Positions 52,781 through 62,419 are shown, numbered from the stretch's first letter. The stretch: 64,000 bases of DNA from Anaerolineales bacterium UBA3499 (GCA_002377585.1 DFQC01000033.1:1-64000), one strand, 5' to 3'. The notes: generated by a model from the sequence alone, not told the origin. Translations and numbers: made by a program.

Positions 52781-54805
52781 ATGATCAATAAACTACTATT
52801 ATTTCCTGTGATTGTTTTGTTATTATCTAACCAAATGGCAGGATGTAACAATCCACAAGATATTATCTCTGATTTTTCCATCTCTTTCACGCCATCCCCA
52901 TCTGCTACAACCACACCTACGTCCACAAAAACCTACAAACCATCTCCAACTAATACAATTCCTGCTACGGCCACAAACACCCCATCTCCTACTAGCACGA
53001 GCACGCCGTCGCCAACTAGCACGTATACCCCACCTCCGACCGCTACAAGCACGCCCACGGAACAGCCGCGTTTCCTTGTTCCTTTTAGAGATGATTTCAG
53101 TGACAAATCGAGTGGTCTAGTCGAGGAAAACTACACTAACTTAGTGACTGAGTATGTAGACTCTAGTTTTAAAATGAACATAATGGAAGCACAGTTCACT
53201 CAACTTAGTAGTTATAGATTGCCATTCCCACCGGACATATCCATAACAGTGGATATAGCTTTCGGACAGCATCCGGACACCTGGATAGGTATTGCACACC
53301 GAATGCATGACGAAAACAATTATTATTTGTTTGCAGTCGATGGGCAAGCAAACTATAAGGTTTTCAGTATAACTTCTGATGAGTCTGTTGCCAACCCTTC
53401 ATACAGCGTGGACACGCTCTTTACAAGTTATGTTCCCCAACTTGCTGATCAGAATTTCTCAATCAACAATATAAGGGTGGATATGGTCGGCAATCGTTTT
53501 GAGTTTTTTGCAAACAACATCCTGCTTACTTCGCTCGAGATGAACAATATATCGCAAGGAGGAATTGGTCTGGTCGGGTGGACAACAGACAATCCTGACG
53601 TTATCACATTTAACAATTTGAAAGTCTATGATTACGACGAAAGGGTTATGCCTAAAGAAGCAGACTGTGTGCTAGTTGAAAATGCTATTGAAACTGATGT
53701 ATCCAATCCTGATTTGCGTATCAACTCATTGGGAGCGCTAGGAATAGATTCGAATGTGCTAATGTCTGTTCAGCCCGACGACTTGTCTGTTGTTTTTTCT
53801 GCACGCACACTTGAGCCAGACAACTTAATTGTAATGAGTCGCCTAACTTCACCGAACGGTAATGTACTCTATGACATGCAAAGTTCACCCGAAGATGAGT
53901 GTTCCAACAATGAATATTATTCTGGGTCTTGCGGCGCCGAAGGAGAAATTAATTTGCAGTTCCCTTCCAACCCCAGGCATCCTTTGCTACACGGAGATTA
54001 CAAAATAGAACTATACTCAATGGGGCAACCTATTTGTGATGCAGCAACAATAATTCGCTCAGACACTAATCCAAAAACCCTTTTTAAGGATGAGCTACAA
54101 ACAATCGACATCAACATTTGGGTTCTTAGTAAAGTTGAATCTCTAGCTTTTGCCGAGGAACGTAACCGAATGCAAAACGAAATAAGAGAATCTATTGATA
54201 ATTTACTCAAACAACAAAATATGCAGCTTGGAAAATTAAGTGTGTTTAATTCTAGCCCCACAGATAAGACGATGTTTGCTAGATCCAATGAAACCAACTT
54301 GTCCAGCCTTTGTAAAGCAACAGCAGCAAATATAGGAGCCTCTAGAGCACTGAATGTTGCACTGATTGATGTGTTCGACGAATACTCCGAAACCAAAGAG
54401 GTTTATTTGCCAGTGTTGGGTATTTCGCCGATCCCTGGTATGAATTTTTCGTTAGAATCACAATCGTCCTGTGTTGTTATTAGTCTACAAGAGCATTATG
54501 GCGACTACCGTTATGTAGGCGCAACCATTGTACATGAAGGATCTCACTTTATGGGGCTGACGCACACTACAGAGGCGGATGGTAATTCTTTTGATTTATT
54601 TGACGACACTCTAGAGTGCACATTAAATGAATTCGACCTAGATGCAAGCGGCGAAGTTGAAGGCCATGAATGTACAAAAGCAGATAGCTCAAACTATATG
54701 TTCTGGCAGGATAGCGGAAACATAGACAACTACACGATTAGCGACCAACAGGCTTGGGTTATACGTAGTCATCCACTTTTCTATAGCCAGCACCAAAACC
54801 AATGA
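52781..54805 (+). CDS. Lipoprotein with jelly-roll domain and metzincin-type metalloprotease domain
   Basis: The signal peptide ends in a lipobox (QMAGC, Cys near 22). A Pro/Thr-rich spacer (about 30-85) presumably crosses the wall. Residues about 95-290 look like a laminin-G/DUF1080-type jelly roll. The C-terminal domain holds HEGSHFMGLTH, the HExxHxxGxxH zinc motif of metzincins, and SNYMF further on as a likely Met-turn. Predicted cell-surface zinc protease; substrate unknown. It overlaps the next gene by four bases (ATGA), tying it to surface glycan genes. Confidence 0.82.
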   Translation: MINKLLLFPVIVLLLSNQMAGCNNPQDIISDFSISFTPSPSATTTPTSTKTYKPSPTNTIPATATNTPSPTSTSTPSPTSTYTPPPTATSTPTEQPRFLVPFRDDFSDKSSGLVEENYTNLVTEYVDSSFKMNIMEAQFTQLSSYRLPFPPDISITVDIAFGQHPDTWIGIAHRMHDENNYYLFAVDGQANYKVFSITSDESVANPSYSVDTLFTSYVPQLADQNFSINNIRVDMVGNRFEFFANNILLTSLEMNNISQGGIGLVGWTTDNPDVITFNNLKVYDYDERVMPKEADCVLVENAIETDVSNPDLRINSLGALGIDSNVLMSVQPDDLSVVFSARTLEPDNLIVMSRLTSPNGNVLYDMQSSPEDECSNNEYYSGSCGAEGEINLQFPSNPRHPLLHGDYKIELYSMGQPICDAATIIRSDTNPKTLFKDELQTIDINIWVLSKVESLAFAEERNRMQNEIRESIDNLLKQQNMQLGKLSVFNSSPTDKTMFARSNETNLSSLCKATAANIGASRALNVALIDVFDEYSETKEVYLPVLGISPIPGMNFSLESQSSCVVISLQEHYGDYRYVGATIVHEGSHFMGLTHTTEADGNSFDLFDDTLECTLNEFDLDASGEVEGHECTKADSSNYMFWQDSGNIDNYTISDQQAWVIRSHPLFYSQHQNQ

Positions 54806-55962
54806 TGTCCTCCAGTCTACCAAACCTACAAAAGCAATTGGTTGTTGGTGTGGACGCAAGCCGCAGTACAGTACCACAAAAGACGGGCACTGAAAATTAC
54901 TCGTTACAAATGATCAATGCTCTAGTTAGATCAAAGACAAAATATCTGTGGAGGCTTTATTACAGAGACAAACCTTGTCCGACACTTTATCGTACAAGCT
55001 CGCTTGTGGAATCTAAGGTTATGGCATCACCTTTCACATGGACCCACTTAAGATTGTCAGGTGAGTTGACGTTTAACCCGCCCGATTTGCTTTTTGTTCC
55101 AGCCCATGTCATTCCAATATACTGCCCGGTACCTTCAGTTGTAACTGTACACGACCTCGGATTCATGCACTACCCAAAAATGCATCCGCCTATACAATTA
55201 GCATATTTACGTTGGTCTACCAAACACAACGTGAATCGTGCTAGTCACCTAATCGCCGACTCTGAGGCAACCAAGCAAGACATAATAGATTATTACCATA
55301 CAGATCCATCTAAAATCACTGTAGTCCATCCTGGGTTTGACTCGGAACCATATGAATCTACTGATAACAAGAATGTTTTTCCAAATCTGCCCGACTCTTA
55401 CATTTTGCATGTAGGCACTCTCCATCCCAGAAAAGGTTTATCTGTTCTGATCAAAGCCATTGCGAGGTTGCGAGACCGCAACATAAACCTAAGTCTAGTA
55501 TGCGCAGGTCGTGAAGGATGGATGACGTCTTCTATAAGAAGACAAATAATAGATTTGGGCCTAGAACATATGATACATTTTGTTGGGTTTGTGCCACAAA
55601 AGCATCTGCCTGCACTATACAGTCGCGCTAAACTTACCGTGCTGCCATCTCTATACGAAGGTTTTGGATATACAACACTAGAGAGTATGGCGGCTGCCAC
55701 ACCGGTTATATGCACAAACGCTGGTTCCCTGCCAGAAGTTGTTGGAGATGCAGCGCTGATTGTTCCTGCTAATGATTCGGGTTCTTTGGCCAACGCTATA
55801 AACACCATTCTGGCAAACAATGACCTACGTAAACGTCTAACAACTGCTGGCCTAAAACGGTGCGCAATGTTCTCGTGGGATTCAACCGCCAACCAAACTA
55901 TTGCTATAATAGAACAAACTCTCATAGCAAAAACAAGTCATGTCAGCAACAAACAGCCCTGA
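54802..55962 (+). CDS. GT4-family glycosyltransferase
   Basis: GT-B enzyme. Acceptor domain with TGTENYSLQMINAL and TVHDLGFMHYP. Donor domain with HVGTLHPRKGLSVLIKAI, HFVGFVPQKHLPALYSRA and LPSLYEGFGYTTLESMAAATPVICT carrying the EX7E motif. Closely similar in layout to the GT4 at 36212. It overlaps the metalloprotease gene upstream by four bases and the WecG-type gene downstream by 23 bases. Probably adds a sugar to an envelope glycan on the cytoplasmic side. Confidence 0.92.
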   Translation: MMSSSLPNLQKQLVVGVDASRSTVPQKTGTENYSLQMINALVRSKTKYLWRLYYRDKPCPTLYRTSSLVESKVMASPFTWTHLRLSGELTFNPPDLLFVPAHVIPIYCPVPSVVTVHDLGFMHYPKMHPPIQLAYLRWSTKHNVNRASHLIADSEATKQDIIDYYHTDPSKITVVHPGFDSEPYESTDNKNVFPNLPDSYILHVGTLHPRKGLSVLIKAIARLRDRNINLSLVCAGREGWMTSSIRRQIIDLGLEHMIHFVGFVPQKHLPALYSRAKLTVLPSLYEGFGYTTLESMAAATPVICTNAGSLPEVVGDAALIVPANDSGSLANAINTILANNDLRKRLTTAGLKRCAMFSWDSTANQTIAIIEQTLIAKTSHVSNKQP

Positions 55963-56707
55963 TCGACATAGTTTTCTTTCTGTTCCAGTTGACGACGTCA
56001 CCTACAACGAAACACTTCTATGGATCGAAAACACGATACAAAACAAAGAGCTTTGCCAGATATGTACAGTTAATCCCGAGTTCGTAATAACAGCTCAAAA
56101 TCAGCCTGAATTTCTGTCCGTATTGCAACAAGCATCTCTTTGTTTACCTGACGGACAAGGCCTTCTTTGGGCTGCTAGACTCCATCGGCTTCCTTTGAGA
56201 CAACGTGTCGCAGGATCAACTTTGGTGGACCTAATTGCTAAGAGGGCGTCCTCTAAACAACTTAAGTTGTTTTTTCTAGGTGCTGGTCCGGGGGTTGCAA
56301 AACTTGCTGCAGAAAATCTACGATCAAAGTATCCTGGCCTATCTAAAATTAATACAATGGAGGGAAGTCCCTCTATTGTTGACGCTCCCTCAATCATTCA
56401 GTATGTCCGCGAAAGCAATCCTGACATTCTACTAGTAGCCTTTGGTGCTCCAGCTCAAGACCTATGGATAAATCAACATTGTAAAGAATTAGGGGTTCCT
56501 ATATGTATGGGTGTTGGTGGAGCATTTGATTTTATTTCCGGTCGCACAAAACGTGCGCCTGCAATTGTTCAACGCCTTGGTTTTGAATGGCTCCATCGAT
56601 TATGGGCTCAACCCTGGCGTTGGAAACGTATGCTGGCACTCCCATTATTTGTATGGAAAATTGTATCAAATCGACACTCGGTGACGAAGACAAACTTAGG
56701 CAATTAA
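55940..56707 (+). CDS. WecG/TagA/CpsF-family glycosyltransferase (GT26)
   Basis: Transfers an N-acetyl-hexosamine-type sugar onto a polyprenyl-diphosphate-linked glycan (TagA in wall teichoic acid, WecG in ECA). NPEFVITAQ (about 45-53), LPDGQGLLWAARL with the conserved Asp, FFLGAGPGVAKLAAENL and VAFGAPAQDLWI are family signatures, ending in the basic RLGFEWLHRLWAQPWRWKR membrane-associating tail. Together with the two GT4 genes, epimerase and GT39 it points to a polyprenyl-linked surface polysaccharide. Confidence 0.93.
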   Translation: MSATNSPDRHSFLSVPVDDVTYNETLLWIENTIQNKELCQICTVNPEFVITAQNQPEFLSVLQQASLCLPDGQGLLWAARLHRLPLRQRVAGSTLVDLIAKRASSKQLKLFFLGAGPGVAKLAAENLRSKYPGLSKINTMEGSPSIVDAPSIIQYVRESNPDILLVAFGAPAQDLWINQHCKELGVPICMGVGGAFDFISGRTKRAPAIVQRLGFEWLHRLWAQPWRWKRMLALPLFVWKIVSNRHSVTKTNLGN

Positions 56708-56757
56708 AGAATTGTAAGGTATGGCATGTCTTCATCAATAAGTTTAGTCAACAACCA

Positions 56758-57414
56758 ATGACTCGACAATCTGAGTGTTGTGAGTGGTATAAGCTGCGTA
56801 ACCAGATGGTTGAAGACCAACTAATAGCTAGAGGAATATACGACCCTCGTGTTATTCATGCTATGCGAACTGTAAAACGACATAAGTTTGTGCCTACTGA
56901 CAAGTTGTCCAAAGCTTACGAAGACGGACCTTTACCTATAGGTTTAGGGCAGACAATATCACAACCTTACATTGTGGCGCATATGTCTGAACTATTACGT
57001 ATTGGTCCAAACGACACAGTGCTTGAAATTGGAACAGGATCTGGGTACCAAGCTGCAGTCTTATCGCATCTTGCAAATCACGTAATTACTGTTGAGACAA
57101 TCCCTTTGTTAGCAAACGAAGCGAAAGAAACAATACAATCCATGGGCATAAAGAATATATCAGTACTCAAGGGTGACGGAAGCTTGGGAACACCACACCA
57201 TGGACCTTATGATGCCATCATAGTAAGCGCTGCAGCGCCCAGAATTCCATCGCCATTAATTCGTCAACTAAAAACCGGCGGCATGCTAGTCGCTCCTATA
57301 GGAACAAAGAACAGTCAAAACCTTGTGTTGTACAAAAAAATGGTGTGTCGCAGCGTTCAGAAGACGTTATATCATGTCAGATTTGTATCGCTTATAGGAA
57401 AGTGGGGCGTATAA
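56758..57414 (+). CDS. pcm: Protein-L-isoaspartate O-methyltransferase
   Basis: Repairs isoaspartyl damage in proteins using SAM. VEDQLIARGIYDPRVIHAM, GQTISQPYIVAHM and VLEIGTGSGYQAAVLSHL are PIMT signatures. The frame opens at 56587 inside the preceding gene, but the family start corresponds to Met at 56758 (or 56806). No SD is evident at either. Length about 218 is typical. Last gene of the plus-strand run. Confidence 0.92.
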   Translation: MTRQSECCEWYKLRNQMVEDQLIARGIYDPRVIHAMRTVKRHKFVPTDKLSKAYEDGPLPIGLGQTISQPYIVAHMSELLRIGPNDTVLEIGTGSGYQAAVLSHLANHVITVETIPLLANEAKETIQSMGIKNISVLKGDGSLGTPHHGPYDAIIVSAAAPRIPSPLIRQLKTGGMLVAPIGTKNSQNLVLYKKMVCRSVQKTLYHVRFVSLIGKWGV

Positions 57415-57441
57415 CCTACAATATTTTCTTAACAAACAAGT

Positions 57442-58575
57442 TTATCTGCCCACATGCATAGGCATAACTACGCTTACAAAATCATCCCGTCCCACAGGAC
57501 GAAGCACACCCGGACTAGCTTCTCCATTTGTTTCAAGAGCCACATCTGGAGTTCCAATAACTCGCAGCACTTCTGTCAAGTAACGCACATTAAATGCAAT
57601 TTCGATGGGGTCCCCATCAACAGACGACTCAACACTTGACTCGTTAGACCCTGTCTCTGCTGCGTTTGCGCTAACCTCTAGTCTGTCTTCACCAGGAATC
57701 TCGCCCGACTTGACCGACAAGGTAACAGCATAAGACGATTCCCGAGCAAATATTTGAGCTGCACGACAAGCCGCCAAAAACTTTTCTGTAGACATGACAA
57801 CCCGAGTTTGATAAGAATCTGGAAGTAGCTGCTGGTAGTCGGGGAAAGTGCCTTCTATAAGTTGGCAAACTAATTCAACATCCTTCACACGAAATATAAC
57901 CTGACCGCCCGCTGGCGGCATGGTAATGCTCACAACATCACTATCGTCCCCTATGATACGTGCCAACTCCGCTAGTGCTCTAGCTGGTATTATTACGTCG
58001 ACTTGTGTGTCATCAGAAGTCGACAACGACGACGAGCATACTGCCAACCTAAACCCATCTGCTGCGGCAAAAGTTAGCTTTTCGTTTTGTATTTTAACCT
58101 CTACCCCTGTCAACACTGGTCTCGAGTCGTCCGTCGCCGCCACGAAAACAACTTGATCAATCATTTCGCGCAAGTTACTTACGTTGATTTCTAAATCATG
58201 TTTGTCCTCGGCTGAGGGCAGTACAGGAAAATCATTACTGTCTATGCATTTAATTTCGTTTGTAAATTCTGCACAAGCCACTTGCATGGTTTGAGTCCTC
58301 GAATCTAGGCTCAAATCAATACGATCTTTCGGGAGAGTTCCCACTAAATCAATCAGTGTTTTTGCGGGTAGTGTCGTGGACCCTTCTTCGTGTACCTTTG
58401 CTCCTATCCAACAGGTAATACCCATCTCGAGATTTGTGGCCGACAACTTAAGACCAGACTTGTCGGTTGAAAGAAGCACATTTGCAAGTACAGGCAATGT
58501 GCTTCTAGATGCTACAGCTCGACCTACTATATTCAAGCCCTTAGTTAAATTCTCGTGAAGGCAAGATATTTTCAT
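57442..58575 (-). CDS. dnaN: DNA polymerase III beta subunit (sliding clamp)
   Basis: Ring clamp that tethers Pol III. MKISCLHENLTKGLNIVGRAVASRSTLPVLANVLL at the start, three repeated clamp domains, and the C-terminal FVSVVMPMHVGR-type end are visible. It starts eight bases after the cspA stop, so it is probably co-transcribed with cspA rather than with dnaA, which is not in the window. No clear SD precedes it. Confidence 0.95.
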   Translation of the reverse strand: MKISCLHENLTKGLNIVGRAVASRSTLPVLANVLLSTDKSGLKLSATNLEMGITCWIGAKVHEEGSTTLPAKTLIDLVGTLPKDRIDLSLDSRTQTMQVACAEFTNEIKCIDSNDFPVLPSAEDKHDLEINVSNLREMIDQVVFVAATDDSRPVLTGVEVKIQNEKLTFAAADGFRLAVCSSSLSTSDDTQVDVIIPARALAELARIIGDDSDVVSITMPPAGGQVIFRVKDVELVCQLIEGTFPDYQQLLPDSYQTRVVMSTEKFLAACRAAQIFARESSYAVTLSVKSGEIPGEDRLEVSANAAETGSNESSVESSVDGDPIEIAFNVRYLTEVLRVIGTPDVALETNGEASPGVLRPVGRDDFVSVVMPMHVGR

Positions 58576-58583
58576 CTACATTT

Positions 58584-58796
58584 CTAGACAATCTTAGTTA
58601 CTGAGGTAGCCTGTAAGCCTTTGTCTCCCTCGGTTACAGCGAACTCTACTCTCTGCCCTTCATCAAGAGACTTGAATCCATCTCCTTCTATTTCACTGTA
58701 ATGAACAAAGACGTCGTCTCCTCCTTCACGCTCAATAAAACCGTAGCCTTTGCCGTTGTTAAACCATTTTACCGTACCAGTCTCACGCTCATCCAT
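58584..58796 (-). CDS. Cold shock protein (CspA family)
   Basis: Single OB-fold nucleic-acid chaperone of 70 residues. GTVKWFNNGKGYGFIE (RNP1) and DDVFVHYSEIE (RNP2) bind single strands; LQATSVTKIV ends the domain. ATG at 58796 is chosen over an upstream frame start because AGGAGG lies nine bases before it. The predicted transcript has a leader of about 120 bases, as in cold-inducible csp genes. It lies directly upstream of dnaN. Confidence 0.94.
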   Translation of the reverse strand: MDERETGTVKWFNNGKGYGFIEREGGDDVFVHYSEIEGDGFKSLDEGQRVEFAVTEGDKGLQATSVTKIV

Positions 58797-58923
58797 ATCC
58801 CCTATCCTCCTCACTTTTTGCATGATCAACACAACACTGATTATGCCAATGTTATGTGTATTTTAATAAACAATCATGTAACCAATTTTCATGCTAAGCA
58901 TACTTCGTTACTTTCGTAGCGTG

Positions 58924-58952
58924 ACTTTAGCATCGAATACACACTAAGTCAA
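58924..58952 (-). promoter_or_regulatory. Promoter of cspA-dnaN
   Basis: On the minus strand TTGACT (58952-58947), 17 bases, TAAAGT (58929-58924). The resulting leader to the csp ATG is about 120 bases; cold-shock leaders of this length often fold as temperature-responsive RNA. Confidence 0.6.
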
Positions 58953-59034
58953 GCCAAAAACTCTTGTCTCCTGAAAGCAGCAGGCCCTAATTTTTTGCAG
59001 TTCGTTATATTGCCACAAACTAACTTCTTGCCTA

Positions 59035-59634
59035 TCACAAAACCCGTTTGCGCTCGAGATTAATTATTTCAAGAATGATATCCACCGTGCTATCCAGGTC
59101 GTTTTTTCTATTAACAACTATATGATCAAAAATGTCTTTTTTGGTGTACTCATCTACTGCTGTTGCTGTACGTTCTTTCATTGATTCTGAAGTCTCTGAT
59201 TTACGTCCCTCTAGACGGCCCAATAACTGCTCATTGCTCTCTGACATTAGAAAGAATAAAATTGCGTTTTTATAGATGGTTTTTATAGTAGCTGCTCCTT
59301 GTACATCAACGCGTAACAACACATCACGGCCACTATCAATAGCTCTGTTAATGGATGTTTTTGTAACACCTTTGTAGTCACCATAAACAAGGGCATGTTC
59401 GAGAAACTCTCCGGCCTTGATCATTTCCTCAAATTCACGCTTCGAGACGAAATAATAGTCTTTCCCTTCTAGTTCACCTTCTCGCATAATTCGTGTATTG
59501 GTTGTAACTGCAAACATTAAATTCCTGTCGCGCTGCAGCATCCTTCGAATAACACTATCTTTTCCTACTCCCGACGGACCTGAAACCACTACAATAAGCT
59601 GGTTATGGGGTTGTGTTTTGATAGCCTTCATCAT
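59035..59634 (-). CDS. gmk: Guanylate kinase
   Basis: Phosphorylates GMP to GDP. P-loop SGPSGVGKDS (about 18-27), GMP-binding TTNTRIMREGE and DYYFVSKREFE, VDVQGAATIK and the lid region. Length 199 is normal. The P-loop has Asp-Ser after the Lys instead of Thr/Ser-Thr, a mild variation. Divergent from fmdB; no clear SD. Confidence 0.93.
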   Translation of the reverse strand: MMKAIKTQPHNQLIVVVSGPSGVGKDSVIRRMLQRDRNLMFAVTTNTRIMREGELEGKDYYFVSKREFEEMIKAGEFLEHALVYGDYKGVTKTSINRAIDSGRDVLLRVDVQGAATIKTIYKNAILFFLMSESNEQLLGRLEGRKSETSESMKERTATAVDEYTKKDIFDHIVVNRKNDLDSTVDIILEIINLERKRVL

Positions 59635-59698
59635 GTTTGCCAGTAATGCATCTTGCCTGTTATAATCCGTTTGATTTACACTGTACTAATATACAATT

Positions 59699-60079
59699 AT
59701 GCCTGTTTACGAATATAAATGCCAGGTATGCGCACATAGAACAAATGTTCGCATGTCATACAAAGAGTACGATCGCGCCAACCCGCGGTGTACAAACTGT
59801 AACAGCAGCTCTCTAGACCGCATAATATCTAAAGTGCGCATCTCCCGTTCTGAAGACTCCCGCCTTGACTCCCTGTCTGACCCGTCCAACCTAAGCGGTG
59901 TTGACGAAAACGACCCAAGGTCGGTTGGTAAATTTATGCGACACATGGGAAATGAGATGGGAGAAGAAATGGGCCCTGAGTTCGATGAGATGGTAGGTAG
60001 ACTAGAGGCGGGGGAAGCCCCTGAATCAATTGAGGCTGATATATCCAATTTGTCAGAAGGAGCCACGGACCCTCTATAA
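59699..60079 (+). CDS. FmdB-family zinc ribbon protein
   Basis: The N-terminal zinc ribbon MPVYEYKCQVC...CTNC (about 1-38) is the FmdB regulatory-protein domain, and the remaining acidic region (Met/Glu/Gly-rich, about 75-126) is not conserved. FmdB was proposed as a regulator of formamidase, but most homologues are of unknown role. It converges on tmk with four bases between. Confidence 0.85.
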   Translation: MPVYEYKCQVCAHRTNVRMSYKEYDRANPRCTNCNSSSLDRIISKVRISRSEDSRLDSLSDPSNLSGVDENDPRSVGKFMRHMGNEMGEEMGPEFDEMVGRLEAGEAPESIEADISNLSEGATDPL

Positions 60080-60083
60080 ACAC

Positions 60084-60710
60084 TTATATTCCTCGCTTGC
60101 TGAGCTCATTTAACAACATGGCGCTTACAGTTGTGAAAATTTCATCTTCGCTCTGGCTGGCGTCGACAACCTTCCATATGTTCGGATTGTTTTCAGCAAG
60201 ACAAAGAAACCCTTTGCGCACTCGTTCATGAAAATCAATCGCGTACGCATCCAGCCGATTCCAAGTCTCAGGGTCCTGTTGTCGCCTACGTAGACCTTGC
60301 TCAGGAGAAATATCCAGCAAAACAGTCAGATCAGCCGTAACCCCAGAGGTCACAAACGACGAAATTTTTTCTAGTACACCCACATCCAATCGGTGGCCAT
60401 ACCCTTGATAAGCCAAGCTAGAATCAAGAAAACGATCACAAAGCACTATAGCCCCTGATTCTAGACGAGGAACAACAACCTCTCTGACCAACTGAGCCCT
60501 AGACGCAGAAAACAACATAAACTCTGTTTCAGGCAACATACTTGTATTGTCCTGGTCAAGCAGTATATCTCTAACCTGTTGCCCAATAACAGTGCCTCCT
60601 GGCTCCCTTACACAAAACACCTCGTACCCCTTGTTTACTAGCATGCGCTCAAGGCGCACACACAACGTGGTCTTCCCGCTTCCCTCAGGTCCCTCTAAAG
60701 TGACAAACAT
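60084..60710 (-). CDS. tmk: Thymidylate kinase
   Basis: Phosphorylates dTMP to dTDP. P-loop LEGPEGSGKTT (about 5-15), REPGGT (about 35-40), DRFLDSSLAYQGYG with the DR(Y/F) motif, and a lid with RRRQQDPETWNRLD. Its ATG overlaps the stop of the upstream R3H ATPase gene by one base (TAATG), so the two are coupled. Confidence 0.96.
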   Translation of the reverse strand: MFVTLEGPEGSGKTTLCVRLERMLVNKGYEVFCVREPGGTVIGQQVRDILLDQDNTSMLPETEFMLFSASRAQLVREVVVPRLESGAIVLCDRFLDSSLAYQGYGHRLDVGVLEKISSFVTSGVTADLTVLLDISPEQGLRRRQQDPETWNRLDAYAIDFHERVRKGFLCLAENNPNIWKVVDASQSEDEIFTTVSAMLLNELSKRGI

Positions 60711-62305
60711 TATCTACTCTTGAACACCCTTACATGTCTGTTAGGCTCAACACCATAACTGTGCGACACCAACTTTGCTCGGCGAACCAACTCGTGTTGA
60801 CGGCGCCTAACGCTTGCCACTTGAGGCTTCAAGTCAATGTGTTTTGCCCCCTTCCGTATCATATCAATAGCTGCTTTTGCTTCGTCTTTAGACCTACTAG
60901 ACCGATCTCGAAAACCCAACTCTTTATTCGACAAACCAAACACATCTACCAACAACTTTTCAATCTGGTGTTGCGTGTTTGAACGAAGTACGTATATAGG
61001 AATACCCACCGATTCAGCATTACTTATAGGAGCTCTACGCCGTCTATAGTGCGACTTCAGAGTCACCAAAACCTGAGCTTCATTAATTTCATCAACAACT
61101 CGTAAAGGCACGTGCAGCCGTCGTGTTGCTCGTTCTAGCCTACCTCTGTCTATACCATAAACATACGCTGCTATCGGCTGTATATGAGAGTAGTCCGGCG
61201 TCCGGCTTCCGGTCTCATAAGGGTCGTCACTCGTAATTCCATTCCATTGTATGCGGCCACTATAACTATAGTCACTTCTTCCCAAAACCCTTTCATTAAC
61301 CCGATTGGTCTTCTTATATCCTCCTTCCTGAGTACGAGACCGGAGCTCTGTTCGAATTTGTTTTCCGCGCAAAAGCTTGTCAACAGAGTCGGACACGTCG
61401 AGATGGACATTAAGCCGATCCCGGTCTAGTATTTCAATCAGAATGTCAAACGTAGGAGGGGACCTCCTCTCGAGAACTGTTTTTTGTGTTCCTCGCCTAC
61501 GAGCCTCGTCATCAGACAGTGTTACCGACTCAATCCCTCCGACCAAGTCGGACAATGTGGGGTTCACCATCAAGTTATCCAGTGTGTTTCCGTGAGCAGT
61601 ACCAATAAGTTGTACTCCTCTCTCAGCAATAGTACGTGCAGCAACCGCTTCTTGCTCTCTACCTATTTCGTCAATAACAATAATTTCCGGGTTGTGATTC
61701 TCTACAGCCTCAATCATAACTTCGTGTTGATAAGCTGGGTTTTTCACCTGCATTCGTCTTGCTCGACCTACCGCAGGGTGCGGTATATCACCATCTCCAC
61801 CAATCTCATTTGAAGTATCAACAACAACAACCCTACGGCTTTCGGCAAGCACACGAGCAGCCTCTCTAAGCATCGTCGTTTTACCAACACCCGGCCTACC
61901 TAAAAGCAACGTGCTTTTGCCCGACCCTATAACATCTTGGATGATTTCTATTGTGCCATATACAGCACGGCCCACACGACAAGTCAGCCCTACCACCTCG
62001 CCCTGCCGATTACGTATAGCAGATATACGATGCAAGGTGCGCTCTATCCCTGCCCGATTGTCGGCATCAAAAAACCCAACCCTCTCGACCACGCCTCCTA
62101 TCTCGGTTGCGCTCACATCAACCTCCGATAGCACTACCTCTGTATCAACATAACGTGCTGTAGGCACACGACCAACATCCAATATGACCTCAAGAAGTTG
62201 GTCGTTGCGACCCTCGTTCTTCACCTCGGACGTAACTCTTTTCGGAAGCACCTTTAGCAAAACATCTAGATTGTCATAAATTTCTTGTTTCAAACGACCT
62301 CTCAT
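60710..62305 (-). CDS. R3H-domain AAA ATPase (SpoIIIAA/ycf45 type)
   Basis: N-terminal domain of about 110 residues, Walker A GRPGVGKTT (136-144), Walker B EIIVIDEIGRE, then sensor motifs. A linker follows, and a C-terminal region ends in an R3H nucleic-acid-binding domain (about 465-520). The same protein group occurs in cyanobacteria, plastids (ycf45) and Chloroflexota; the ATPase part resembles SpoIIIAA. Role unknown; a single-strand nucleic acid motor is a guess. A second P-loop-like GSGKS lies at 127-131 just before the real one. Confidence 0.88.
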   Translation of the reverse strand: MRGRLKQEIYDNLDVLLKVLPKRVTSEVKNEGRNDQLLEVILDVGRVPTARYVDTEVVLSEVDVSATEIGGVVERVGFFDADNRAGIERTLHRISAIRNRQGEVVGLTCRVGRAVYGTIEIIQDVIGSGKSTLLLGRPGVGKTTMLREAARVLAESRRVVVVDTSNEIGGDGDIPHPAVGRARRMQVKNPAYQHEVMIEAVENHNPEIIVIDEIGREQEAVAARTIAERGVQLIGTAHGNTLDNLMVNPTLSDLVGGIESVTLSDDEARRRGTQKTVLERRSPPTFDILIEILDRDRLNVHLDVSDSVDKLLRGKQIRTELRSRTQEGGYKKTNRVNERVLGRSDYSYSGRIQWNGITSDDPYETGSRTPDYSHIQPIAAYVYGIDRGRLERATRRLHVPLRVVDEINEAQVLVTLKSHYRRRRAPISNAESVGIPIYVLRSNTQHQIEKLLVDVFGLSNKELGFRDRSSRSKDEAKAAIDMIRKGAKHIDLKPQVASVRRRQHELVRRAKLVSHSYGVEPNRHVRVFKSR

Positions 62306-62419
62306 TTTGTTTTGACAACAAACAATCTTGACTTATGTTTTTGCTAACAGGCATTGACACATCCACACCCAACACAACCAACTTTCCTATTGAGTCAACC
62401 TCGCACGTATTATCATTAC

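Noticed and set aside
52896..53060. ACN/CCN-rich repetitive DNA that resembles a tandem repeat or CRISPR-like array
   Set aside because: It is the coding sequence of the Pro/Thr spacer of the lipoprotein; units are short, irregular and in frame.
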